A DNA stretch of 62,594 nt from Actinomycetota bacterium (lineage in GTDB: Bacteria; Actinomycetota; Actinomycetes; Nanopelagicales; Nanopelagicaceae): positions 1 through 62,594 of the forward strand of contig VGAJ01000005.1 of NCBI GenBank assembly GCA_016870795.1, read 5' to 3'. The notes beneath the pieces are model-generated. The model saw only the letters and a list, made by a program, of their open reading frames with translations. It searched no databases and was not told where the DNA came from. Both the position numbers and the translations under genes were made by a program. Numbering within the stretch: the first letter of the stretch is position 1; every line of letters starts with the position of its first letter. This document shows positions 48,234 to 56,187 of the stretch, in pieces.

Positions 48234-49297
48234 CCACTTGTCATTGCCACATTCTCCTTGCGATTCTTAAAGAATCGAGCAAGAAGTGGAGCGGTTACAA
48301 AGAATAAAATCATGGCAAGAAGTAGATCTACCAACTCAGGGGCAACTCCTGCTTCAAATTGAACCGTAGAGCCACTTGCTCGCATTCCACCAATGAGAAT
48401 TGCAGCGGGGATAACGCCAAGTGGATTTGCTCTGCCAAGCAAGGCCACAGTAATTCCATCAAAGCCAAGCCCTGCGTTAAAGGCGGGCTCAAATCTTCCG
48501 ATAATGCTCAAGGTTTCAACTGCTCCAGCAACCCCTGCGACTGCGCCACCAATAAGCATGCTTAACATGATGGTTTTCTTGACCGAGATTCCGGCATACC
48601 ATCCGGCATTTTTATTTCTTCCAATTGTTTCAATACTGAAACCAGTAGTGGTATTTCTCATGATCCACCAGAGTGTGATGGAAAGTCCGATAGCTAGAAA
48701 GAATCCCAGTGGCAGGCCTAATAAATCAGGCATTTGAGCCGAATCTTGAATCTTTGGCGTCCTTGTAAGGGGCTGATCTGGCTCTTTAAATGGATTACTG
48801 GTTAAGTAATCAGAGAGCGCAATAACAATGCTATTTAACATAATAGTTGTGATGACTTCATGAACTCCGCGGTAGGCCTTTAATACTGCTGCAACTAAAG
48901 CAACAAGCGCTCCAAAGAATGCGCCAAAGATTAAAGCTAGTGGGATGTGAACTAAAGCAGGAAGACCAACAAAGGTATATCCAGCCCATGCAGAGGCAAG
49001 CGCTCCAGAGATTAACTGGCCTTGAGCTCCGATATTAAACAGACCCGCTCTAAGACAAATCGCTACTGCAAGACCACTAAGAATCAAAGGCGTGGCTTTG
49101 GCCAAAGTAATTGCGATTCCATCAAAGGATCCAAAAGCAGTTGTGAATAGAACTCTATAAGCTAAAAGTGGGTTAATTCCTTGAATAAAAATTAAAATAC
49201 CGCCAAATGCTAACGCAACAACAATTGATAACAGCGGAACTAATATTGGGCTGAAATCAAGTTTTTTGCTTTGCTTAGCATCCACAAGCTTCTCCAA
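48221..49297 (-). CDS. BMP-type nucleoside ABC importer, permease (YufP/NupP-like)
   Basis: A 358-residue permease with an N-terminal cytosolic basic stretch and about nine or ten hydrophobic segments. Conserved parts are LRAGLFNIGAQGQLISGAL, GVHEVITTIMLNSI, and FSIETIGRNKNAGWYAGISV contacting the ATPase. It follows a stem-loop that separates it from the binding protein. Confidence 0.88.
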   Translation of the reverse strand: MEKLVDAKQSKKLDFSPILVPLLSIVVALAFGGILIFIQGINPLLAYRVLFTTAFGSFDGIAITLAKATPLILSGLAVAICLRAGLFNIGAQGQLISGALASAWAGYTFVGLPALVHIPLALIFGAFFGALVALVAAVLKAYRGVHEVITTIMLNSIVIALSDYLTSNPFKEPDQPLTRTPKIQDSAQMPDLLGLPLGFFLAIGLSITLWWIMRNTTTGFSIETIGRNKNAGWYAGISVKKTIMLSMLIGGAVAGVAGAVETLSIIGRFEPAFNAGLGFDGITVALLGRANPLGVIPAAILIGGMRASGSTVQFEAGVAPELVDLLLAMILFFVTAPLLARFFKNRKENVAMTSGWSN

Positions 49298-49331
49298 TGA
49301 TTTTTGAAACTAAAACTTCTTCTCTTGTTTC

Positions 49332-49370
49332 AAAGGGAGATACGCCCCTTTTAAAAGCGTATCTCCCTTT
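49332..49370 (-). terminator. Stem-loop between binding protein and permease genes
   Basis: A perfect 14-base-pair stem (49332-49345 with 49357-49370) with an 11-base loop, in the 95-base gap inside the importer operon. The 3' T run is short on the minus strand, so it may act as a partial terminator or as an RNA-protecting hairpin that raises binding-protein levels above permease levels. Confidence 0.7.
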
Positions 49371-49392
49371 CTTTATAACCTTAACTTAAGTC

Positions 49393-50424
49393 TTAGAGCT
49401 TAACTCCGGTCTTAACGGTTCCGTTAAGAACCTTTGGAGTAATTGCCTTCAACTTAGCTTGATATGCAGCAGGAACTTTGCTTGAGAAGTCGTGTAGTGG
49501 AGCAAGTCCGACTTTTCCAAAGTAGTTTCCGCCCTTATCTGTTCCTTCAACAATGGTCTTAACCACTGCAGCAACGCCCTTATCAATTAACTTCATTGCT
49601 GAAGTTACAAGGCAAGGACGAGCCTCAGGAAGTGTTCCCCATTGATCGCTATCAACGCCGATGCAATATGCACCTTTCTTCTTTGCAACGCGAAGTAGTG
49701 CACCGTTTCCAGTGTTTCCACCAGCGCCGAAGATAACGTCATAACCCTGGGAGAGAAGCTGCTGAGCAGTTGTTCCACCCCATGCTGGGTCATTAAATGC
49801 GTTATCTGGAGCATGATAAATCAATTTAGTTGCTGGGTACTTCTTCTTAAGTTCCTTAGCAGCGTATGCAACGCCGTTACGGTATCCCTCTCCGAAGTAA
49901 CGAACTGGTGGAACAAGGTCAGTTCCAAGAACTGCGCCAGTCTTACCAGTCTTTGTTAGATGTCCGGCTAGATATCCTGCAAGGAATCCAGCCTTATCTT
50001 CTGGGAAAACAAGTCCAGTTAGATTTGGAACAGCAGCTCCCTGGAATTGATCTACACCAATGAACTTAATTTTTGGATAATCAGCAGCAGCCTTAGTCAT
50101 GGCCTCTGCCATGAGGAAGCCAACACCGATAATTACATTGTATTTCTTATCTGCAAACTGGCCGATATTTGTGGCATAGTCTTTTGGATCTGTTGTTTCG
50201 ATGTATTTAGCGAAACCGCCATTTGACTTAGCCGCAGCTTTGGCGCCTTCCCATGCAGATTGGTTAAATGACTTGTCGTCAACTTTTCCAGTATCAGTTA
50301 CTAAACCGATGCAGAAAAGTTTCCCGGTACCGCAATCACTTTCCGATGCTGCCTTCGATGGTGCCGCAAAACCTAGAGCTGTAAGTGCAACTACAGCTAC
50401 TACAGATATCACGCGCTTAATCAT
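49393..50424 (-). CDS. bmpA: BMP-family nucleoside-binding protein of the importer
   Basis: A 343-residue exported protein. The start at 50424 (MIKRVISVVAVVALTALGFA) is fixed by a GAGAGGAG ribosome site and a signal peptide ending SKAA; a longer frame upstream is leader RNA. The mature part has GLVTDTGKVDDKSFNQSAWEG, IGVGFLMAEAMTKAAADYP, GVDQFQGAAVPNLTGLVF and FGAGGNTGNGAL, matching PnrA/BmpA nucleoside-binding proteins. No lipobox cysteine at the cleavage site; Cys pairs could form disulfides. First gene of the eight-gene operon. Confidence 0.9.
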   Translation of the reverse strand: MIKRVISVVAVVALTALGFAAPSKAASESDCGTGKLFCIGLVTDTGKVDDKSFNQSAWEGAKAAAKSNGGFAKYIETTDPKDYATNIGQFADKKYNVIIGVGFLMAEAMTKAAADYPKIKFIGVDQFQGAAVPNLTGLVFPEDKAGFLAGYLAGHLTKTGKTGAVLGTDLVPPVRYFGEGYRNGVAYAAKELKKKYPATKLIYHAPDNAFNDPAWGGTTAQQLLSQGYDVIFGAGGNTGNGALLRVAKKKGAYCIGVDSDQWGTLPEARPCLVTSAMKLIDKGVAAVVKTIVEGTDKGGNYFGKVGLAPLHDFSSKVPAAYQAKLKAITPKVLNGTVKTGVKL

Positions 50425-50630
50425 GAATCTCCTCTCAAAGATCTCTGGCAATGAGGTATGCCCGAGGGTAAATCGATCGATTACCAGTGGAGAAATAAGT
50501 TCATTTTTATGACTATTTCGGGGAGGCTCACTGATACGGGGAATCCTATCCATGCCAGAATTGAAGGAGAAATGCTGGCCGATACCAATAACCCCGTGTT
50601 CCATCACATTTTCGTTACCTATTTTCACCT
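50425..50630 (-). promoter_or_regulatory. Long structured leader of bmpA, possible cis-regulatory RNA
   Basis: About 200 bases separate the likely -10 box (50634-50639) from the bmpA start. On the minus strand a closed structure can form: ACGGGG with CCCCGT (50592-50597 with 50536-50541), inside it TATC/GATA (50581-50584 with 50547-50550) and GCCAG/CTGGC (50575-50579 with 50554-50558). A second hairpin (50467-50485) lies nearer the gene. Two copies of ATTTCTCC (50566-50573 and 50489-50496 as read on the minus strand) can each pair for five bases with the Shine-Dalgarno. I recognise no known riboswitch class. Confidence 0.45.
50467..50485. repeat. 19-base near-perfect palindrome in the bmpA leader
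   Basis: GGTAAATCGATCGATTACC is self-complementary apart from one extra A. It could be an operator downstream of the promoter or a hairpin in the leader RNA. Confidence 0.5.
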
Positions 50631-50633
50631 TTG

Positions 50634-50660
50634 ACTATAACTCTGGTTCCCAAGTATCAA
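50634..50660 (-). promoter_or_regulatory. Likely promoter of the bmpA operon
   Basis: On the minus strand TTGATA (50660-50655), 15 bases, TATAGT (50639-50634). The spacer is two bases short of ideal. It overlaps the region upstream of mtnA, so the two divergent promoters share control DNA. Confidence 0.4.
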
Positions 50661-50666
50661 CTCTGG
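50639..50666 (+). repeat. Two direct repeats AACTCTGG spaced 20 bases
   Basis: AACTCTGG at 50639-50646 and again at 50659-50666, exactly 20 bases start to start (two helical turns), between the -10 boxes of bmpA and mtnA. This is a typical geometry for a regulator binding one face of the DNA. Confidence 0.45.
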
Positions 50667-50669
50667 CTT

Positions 50670-50681
50670 TAGACTGCTTGG
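50670..50681 (+). promoter_or_regulatory. -10 element directly before mtnA, probably leaderless
   Basis: TAGACT (50670-50675) ends six bases before the GTG at 50682; no Shine-Dalgarno is present. The second AACTCTGG repeat ends three bases upstream of this box. Confidence 0.5.
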
Positions 50682-51692
50682 GTGAGAACTATCGATTTTC
50701 TCGAGCAGGGCGATGGAGCGATAACCCTGATAGATCAGCGCCTACTTCCCCATGAGAGGAAAATCCTCACAATAAAAACTCACGAAGAATTAATTGAAGC
50801 GATCCAAACCCTGGCTGTTCGTGGCGCCCCAGCCCTGGGAGTTGCCGGAGCGCTGGGGGTGGCTCTAATTGCTCTTCGCAGCAAGCAAGAAAACTGGAGC
50901 CAAGGCAGAAGAGACAGTGCAATTGCTGCCTTAAGAGCTGCTCGCCCTACCGCGGTCAATCTTGCATGGGGAGTTGATCAAGTAACTCCGGAATTAGTGA
51001 ACGGCCCTTCCGCTGTTTTGAAATCAGCTCTAGCTATTAGCCGCGCTGATGGCCTTGCAAATCGAGCTATGGGAAAACTAGGCGCTGCCTATCTATTAGA
51101 AAAGTGTGGAACGAGAAAACTAAGGATCCTTACCCATTGCAATACTGGATCACTTGCAACAAGTGATTGGGGAACAGCTCTTGGAGTAATTCGAGAGCTA
51201 AGTGATCAGGGATATATCGAGGAAGTATTCGCTGATGAAACTCGCCCTCTGCTTCAAGGCTCTCGCTTAACGGCCTGGGAGTTAAGTGAGGCTGGAATTA
51301 ATTATCGAATCCTTCCAGATGGAGCGGCAGCAAGCGCTATGTTCTCAGGACTTATCGATGCAGTATTAATTGGAGCAGATCGCATCGCAAGAAATGGCGA
51401 TAGCGCAAATAAAATTGGATCACTTGGGGTAGCAGTTGCTGCTAAAGAGCGTGGCATTCCATTTCTAGTAGTTGCTCCAGAATCAACAATCGATAGATCA
51501 CTTGCAAGTGGTGCTGAGATAGAGATTGAATTTAGGGCAGATAGCGAGGTAACCCACTTTGCTGGAAAAGCCGTCGCACCAGTTGGGGCAAAGAGTTATA
51601 ACCCCGCATTTGATGTGACTTTAGCTAGATATATCACCGCAATTGTTACTGAGAAGTGTGTTTACCAGATTAGTAAAGGTGATGCGCTATGA
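50682..51692 (+). CDS. mtnA: S-methyl-5-thioribose-1-phosphate isomerase
   Basis: A 336-residue isomerase that converts methylthioribose-1-phosphate (or 5-deoxyribose-1-phosphate) to the ribulose-1-phosphate. Features are TIKTHEELIEAIQTLAVRGAP near residue 30, ILTHCNTGSLAT with the catalytic cysteine, ADETRPLLQGSRLT and IGADRIARNGDSANKIG with the catalytic aspartate. The GTG start gives the usual RTIDFLEQG opening. It overlaps the aldolase/dehydrogenase gene by four bases, which ties its product to aldol cleavage rather than to the mtnB dehydratase route. Confidence 0.92.
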   Translation: MRTIDFLEQGDGAITLIDQRLLPHERKILTIKTHEELIEAIQTLAVRGAPALGVAGALGVALIALRSKQENWSQGRRDSAIAALRAARPTAVNLAWGVDQVTPELVNGPSAVLKSALAISRADGLANRAMGKLGAAYLLEKCGTRKLRILTHCNTGSLATSDWGTALGVIRELSDQGYIEEVFADETRPLLQGSRLTAWELSEAGINYRILPDGAAASAMFSGLIDAVLIGADRIARNGDSANKIGSLGVAVAAKERGIPFLVVAPESTIDRSLASGAEIEIEFRADSEVTHFAGKAVAPVGAKSYNPAFDVTLARYITAIVTEKCVYQISKGDAL

Positions 51693-53656
51693 ACTATCCA
51701 GATTTAGAGAAATTAGTTACGCGCTCCAAGTTGATTGGAGCCGATCAATCTCTTGTTGTTTATGGAGGGGGAAACACCTCTGCTAAAGGTGAGATCACTG
51801 ACTACTTGGGTCGTAATCGTTCGGTCTTGTGGGTCAAGGGATCTGGAGCCGATATGGCTTATGGCGAGGCTGTTGATTATCCCGCGCTATATCTCGATGA
51901 ACTTTCAGCTCTTAAATCACAAGGTGAATTAGATGATGACACTATGGTTGATTTTGTTACCAGAGCTTTAGTTGATCCCAGTGCCCGACGTCCATCAATT
52001 GAAACTTTGCTCCATGCTTTTCTGCCAGCCAGGCACATCGACCATGTTCATGCAGATGCGATTTGTGCCTTAACTAATCATGAAGATGGCGCAGCTGCTG
52101 TCCGAGATGCTCTTGGCGAGGGCTTTGCATATGTGGAATGGATTAGACCAGGATTTAAGTTATCGAAATTGGTTAGTGAATTAAAGGAGTATCAAGGGGT
52201 TGTTCTAGCTCATCACGGTCTTATTGTCTGGGATGATGATAGCCAGAAGTGCTATGCAAAAACATTGGATGCAGTAGATAGAGCTAAGGAGTTCTTAGCA
52301 ACGCTTAAGAAAAAGCCACAGGCACAATTTGCTCATCAAGATCTAAGTAAAGAACAAATTCGAGAACTTCTTCTTCACCTACGAGGAAAAATTGGCAAGA
52401 AACAAATATTGCGAATTGACACACGACTTAGGCAGATTTCTGAGCGACAAGACCTCGATAAAGTTGTTGCGGCTGGGGCTGCAAGTGCCGACCATATGCT
52501 TCGAATTAGGCCATGGTCTTGCATATTGACTCCAGAGAGCGTTGATGTAGCAGTTGACTCGTATAGAGCGCGTTATGAAGCTTATTTTGAAGCAAATAAG
52601 AATCTATTGCCTGAAGGTTATTCCAGTCATGGAAGTGATCCCAAGCTATTCTTAACGCCAGGAATTGGGATGATTGCTGCGGGAGCAACAATTAGTGAAA
52701 CTAAGATGATGGCTGATATTGCCTTCCATACCCATAGCGTTGGCTCAACTGTTGTTGACTCTTTCCCTAAACCCAGAACCTTGCCTGATAGTGAAATATT
52801 CGGCTTCGACTATTGGCCTATGGAGCTCTACAAATTAAAGTTAAAGCCTAAAGCCCCGCAGATGAGTGGCAACATCTTTATTGTTACTGGAGCAGGTAGT
52901 GGAATCGGAAGGGGGATTGCTTTACACCTTGGATCTCTTGGAGCAAATCTAGTTTTAGCTGACCTAGACCCTAAAGGGCTTGCACAAACTGAGGAAGAAT
53001 TTGCTGCTGGAAAATTTTCAAAACCGCTCTTGGTTCAGGGAGATCAGAGCGATGAAAATGTAGTTATAGAGACTTTAAATAGAACCATAGATAATTTTGG
53101 TGGGCTAGATGGCGTGGTTTTGAATGCTGGTATTGGAGTGCCTGGTCCTTTAGAAGAATTAGATTCCTCTCAATGGCGAAGGGGATTAGAAATTAATCTC
53201 ACAAGTTCATTTCTATTAACAAAACATGCCATGCGCATGATGCGTCTACAAGGCATGGGTGGCTCTCTGGTTTATATCGCAAGCAAAAATGCTTTTGCCC
53301 CCGGTGCTGGCTTTGGCGGATACTCAGTTTCAAAGGCTGGGATGATTCAGCTCATGAGAATTGCAGCACTTGAAGGTGGATCTATCGGAATCAGGGCTAA
53401 TGCCTTAAACCCCGATGCAGTCTTTGATAACAGCAAACTCTGGGAAGGTGGAATTCGCGAGCAAAGAGCGAAAGAACATGGTGTAAAACCTGAAGAACTT
53501 GAGGATTTCTATGCCAAGCGCAATATTCTCAAAGCAAGGGTGCGTTCCTTAGATGTTGCTCGCTCCGTTGCTCATCTACTTTCGGACGAATCTTCTCGAA
53601 CCACTGGCGCAGTAATCCCGGTAGATGGCGGAGTAGCCGCTGGATTTCCGAGATAG
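51689..53656 (+). CDS. Fused class II aldolase / short-chain dehydrogenase
   Basis: A 655-residue bifunctional protein. Residues 1 to about 380 are a class II (zinc) aldolase/adducin domain: YGGGNTSAKGE, KGSGADMA, zinc ligands H119 and H121 in DHVHADAI and H175/H176 in LAHHGLIVW. From about 394 comes an SDR domain: VTGAGSGIGRGIA, NAG, and the triad S532, Y545, K549 in GYSVSKAG. Relatives are annotated rhamnulose-1-phosphate aldolase/lactaldehyde dehydrogenase. Coupled to mtnA by four bases, it more likely splits methylthioribulose- or 5-deoxyribulose-1-phosphate into DHAP and an aldehyde that the SDR half then oxidises or reduces (inference). Confidence 0.85.
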   Translation: MNYPDLEKLVTRSKLIGADQSLVVYGGGNTSAKGEITDYLGRNRSVLWVKGSGADMAYGEAVDYPALYLDELSALKSQGELDDDTMVDFVTRALVDPSARRPSIETLLHAFLPARHIDHVHADAICALTNHEDGAAAVRDALGEGFAYVEWIRPGFKLSKLVSELKEYQGVVLAHHGLIVWDDDSQKCYAKTLDAVDRAKEFLATLKKKPQAQFAHQDLSKEQIRELLLHLRGKIGKKQILRIDTRLRQISERQDLDKVVAAGAASADHMLRIRPWSCILTPESVDVAVDSYRARYEAYFEANKNLLPEGYSSHGSDPKLFLTPGIGMIAAGATISETKMMADIAFHTHSVGSTVVDSFPKPRTLPDSEIFGFDYWPMELYKLKLKPKAPQMSGNIFIVTGAGSGIGRGIALHLGSLGANLVLADLDPKGLAQTEEEFAAGKFSKPLLVQGDQSDENVVIETLNRTIDNFGGLDGVVLNAGIGVPGPLEELDSSQWRRGLEINLTSSFLLTKHAMRMMRLQGMGGSLVYIASKNAFAPGAGFGGYSVSKAGMIQLMRIAALEGGSIGIRANALNPDAVFDNSKLWEGGIREQRAKEHGVKPEELEDFYAKRNILKARVRSLDVARSVAHLLSDESSRTTGAVIPVDGGVAAGFPR

Positions 53657-53663
53657 GACAGAG

Positions 53664-54056
53664 ATGATCGAATGGAAGTCATTGCAAGACGAGGCAATAA
53701 ATGCTTCTAAGAAGGCTTATGCCCCCTATTCAAACTTTCCAGTAGGAGCTGCTGGCTTAGTTGGTGATGGGCGAATTGTTAGCGGCTGCAATATAGAAAA
53801 TGCTAGTTATGGCTTAACGCTCTGCGCTGAATGTTCCATGATCTCCAATTTACTTATGAGCGGCGGCGGAAGGTTAATTGCTGTGGTCTGCGTTGATGGC
53901 AAGGGAGAACTTCTCTCGCCATGTGGCCGCTGTCGCCAGCTTTTATTTGAGCATGGCGGAAATGAACTTCAATTATTGACACCATCTGGGCCTCAAGACA
54001 TGTCGGTGATTCTTCCTTGGGGTTTTGGCCCTGATGATCTAGAAAAGAAGAAATAA
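53664..54056 (+). CDS. cdd: Cytidine deaminase
   Basis: A 130-residue zinc enzyme that deaminates cytidine and deoxycytidine. The HxE variant common to homotetrameric forms reads GCNIENASYGLTLCAECSM (C and E of the active site), with the zinc pair CGRC in SPCGRCRQLL. AYAPYSNFPVGAAGL is the usual opening. It feeds uridine and deoxyuridine to deoA six bases downstream. Confidence 0.95.
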   Translation: MIEWKSLQDEAINASKKAYAPYSNFPVGAAGLVGDGRIVSGCNIENASYGLTLCAECSMISNLLMSGGGRLIAVVCVDGKGELLSPCGRCRQLLFEHGGNELQLLTPSGPQDMSVILPWGFGPDDLEKKK

Positions 54057-54061
54057 AGAAA

Positions 54062-55348
54062 ATGAGTGAAGCCTTTGATGCTGTTGAGATTATTTCAGCA
54101 AAGCGTGATCGAAACGAGTTAAGTGATCTGCAGATTGACTGGATTGTTGATGCCTATACCCGCGGAGTGGTAGCAGATGAACAACTCTCAGCCTTATTGA
54201 TGGCGATTTTATTAAATGGAATGAATATGCGTGAAATTTCACGCTGGACTGATGCAATGATTAATAGCGGTGAGAGAATGAATTGGTCCAGTCTTGCAGT
54301 TCCAACAGTTGATAAGCATTCAACAGGTGGGGTGGGAGATAAAATCACACTTCCACTTGCGCCACTAGTTGCCGCTTGTGGTGCTGCTGTTCCACAACTA
54401 TCAGGTAGAGGTCTTGGCCACACTGGTGGAACGCTCGATAAAATGGAATCAATTCCAGGCTGGCAAGCATCTCTAAGTCATGATCAGATGCTCAAAGTAT
54501 TACAAGATGTTGGGGCGGTAATTTGCGCTGCAGGTGCCGGTTTAGCCCCTGCTGATAAGAAGCTTTATGCGCTGCGAGATGTGACCGGAACAGTACCCGC
54601 TATCCCACTAATTGCTTCATCAATTATGAGTAAAAAGATTGCTGAAGGAACTGGCGCCCTAGTTCTAGATGTTAAAACCGGATCTGGTGCATTTATGTCG
54701 AATCCAGAGAAAGCCAAAGAATTAGCAAGTGTTATGGTCGAACTTGGAAAAAGAGCGGGAGTAAATACCAGAGCCCTTGTTACTGCAATGGATGTGCCAC
54801 TTGGACTCACCGCCGGAAACGCACTTGAAGTTCGTGAATCAATAGAAGTTCTTTCAGGCGGCGGACCAGCAGATGTTGTTGAGTTAACTTTAATTTTGGC
54901 AAGAGAGATGCTTGATGCTGCAAAGGTAAGGGGCAAAGATCCTGAAGTTGCTCTCAAAGATGGAAGCGCGATGGATTGCTGGAGAAAAATGGTTATAGCC
55001 CAAGGTGGAGATCCTGATGCCCCGCTTCCTACTGCGAAGGAGAAGTTGGTTATCACTGCAGAGAAAAGCGGAACTATCTCTTCAATGGATGCGCTTAAAG
55101 TTGGAATTAGCGCATGGCGCCTGGGAGCTGGAAGAGCGCGACAAGGGGAGGCAGTTCAAAAAGGAGCAGGAATTGAAATTCATGCCAAACCAGGAGAGAA
55201 GATAATTAGTGGATCTGCACTATTTACTCTTCATAGTGATGATAGTGAGAGATTTGAGCGAGCTAAGCAAGCGCTAGAAGGCGCAGTTAGTATTTCTGAG
55301 AAGGGTGAAGTTGCAGAGAGATTGCCGCTTGTAATTACTAAGTTCTAA
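54062..55348 (+). CDS. deoA: Pyrimidine-nucleoside (thymidine) phosphorylase
   Basis: A 428-residue phosphorylase: TDAMINSGERM, STGGVGDKITLPLAPLVAACG (phosphate loop KHSTGGVGDK), GRGLGHTGGTLDKMESIPG, LYALRDVTGTVP and SIMSKKIAEGTGALVLDVKTG. It cleaves thymidine, deoxyuridine or uridine to base plus (deoxy)ribose-1-phosphate. Its 3' end overlaps the stop of the convergent truncated aldehyde dehydrogenase by four bases, with no terminator between. Confidence 0.96.
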   Translation: MSEAFDAVEIISAKRDRNELSDLQIDWIVDAYTRGVVADEQLSALLMAILLNGMNMREISRWTDAMINSGERMNWSSLAVPTVDKHSTGGVGDKITLPLAPLVAACGAAVPQLSGRGLGHTGGTLDKMESIPGWQASLSHDQMLKVLQDVGAVICAAGAGLAPADKKLYALRDVTGTVPAIPLIASSIMSKKIAEGTGALVLDVKTGSGAFMSNPEKAKELASVMVELGKRAGVNTRALVTAMDVPLGLTAGNALEVRESIEVLSGGGPADVVELTLILAREMLDAAKVRGKDPEVALKDGSAMDCWRKMVIAQGGDPDAPLPTAKEKLVITAEKSGTISSMDALKVGISAWRLGAGRARQGEAVQKGAGIEIHAKPGEKIISGSALFTLHSDDSERFERAKQALEGAVSISEKGEVAERLPLVITKF

Positions 55349-56187
55349 ACACCAATTGGATGCCAGAGCGTCTTATATTCCATAAAGGAAAGAATCCGCT
55401 CAGGAGATTTTTCAGCTGAAAAACTATGAACTCTCTTTAAATTATCAACACTTGAAATGCGAAGAGCTGCAGCGCTTTTGCTATCAACACCACTTAAATC
55501 TAGGCCATCTATCTCCATATGCGAGGCTAAATGCGGGGTTAATTCATCACTTAGACCGGTGAGGATATTTACTACCCCTGCCGGGACATCAGATGTTGCA
55601 AGGCATTCAGCAAGAGTTATGGCAGAAAGTGGGCGCCTCTGACTTGCGAGTAAAACGGCGCAATTTCCAGCTGCCAATACTGGAGCAAGTCCTAATACAA
55701 CACCTAGTAGTGAAGACTTTTCTTCAGCGACAATTCCAACCACGCCAAGTGGTTCTGCAACTGTGAAGTTAAAGAAAGATCCTGCAACAGGATTAGTACT
55801 TCCTGCAATTGTTGAAATCTTATCGCTCCATCCGGCATACCAGACCCAGGTATCAATGGCTTGTCTTACCTGCACTTGAGCTTGCTTACTACTAACAGAT
55901 TCCATTGCCATAATCTCTGCAACAAATTGTTCGCTTCGACCCTCCATAATTTCAGCGATGCGATAGAGAATCTGTCCTCTGTTATAGGCAGTTGCAGAGG
56001 ACCAAGATGAATGAGCATTCCTAGCTGCAAGAACTGCATCCCTTAAATCTTTTCTTGAGGCTTGAGCAGGATTTGCTATGAAGTTTCCTTTTTTATCTCT
56101 AATCTCATAGCTGCGCCCTGATTCACTTCGGGGAAAAGCGCCTGCAATAAATAATTTGTAAGTTTTCTTGATATCAAGACTCATCAC
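55345..56187 (-). CDS. Truncated, catalytically dead aldehyde dehydrogenase
   Basis: A 280-residue protein homologous to the N-terminal NAD-binding half of aldehyde dehydrogenases (FIAGAFPRSESGRSYEIRDKK, AEPLGVVGIVAEEKSSLLG, DVPAGVVNILTG). The PWNFP loop with the oxyanion Asn reads AEEKSSL, the VVLKPAE lysine loop reads AVLLASQ, and the catalytic Cys domain is absent. The frame is open and its start overlaps the stop of the intact paralogue by four bases, so it appears to be kept, perhaps as a structural or regulatory partner. A decaying gene is the alternative. Confidence 0.78.
   Translation of the reverse strand: MMSLDIKKTYKLFIAGAFPRSESGRSYEIRDKKGNFIANPAQASRKDLRDAVLAARNAHSSWSSATAYNRGQILYRIAEIMEGRSEQFVAEIMAMESVSSKQAQVQVRQAIDTWVWYAGWSDKISTIAGSTNPVAGSFFNFTVAEPLGVVGIVAEEKSSLLGVVLGLAPVLAAGNCAVLLASQRRPLSAITLAECLATSDVPAGVVNILTGLSDELTPHLASHMEIDGLDLSGVDSKSAAALRISSVDNLKRVHSFSAEKSPERILSFMEYKTLWHPIGV

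Noticed and set aside
50425-50628. N-terminal extension of the BMP binding protein into the leader
   Set aside because: A signal peptide and a strong GAGAGGAG ribosome site place the start at 50424; the extension would bury the signal peptide.
54565-55056. 163-codon open frame antisense to deoA
   Set aside because: It mirrors the codon pattern of a well-conserved gene, has no ribosome site or promoter and shows no recognisable domain.
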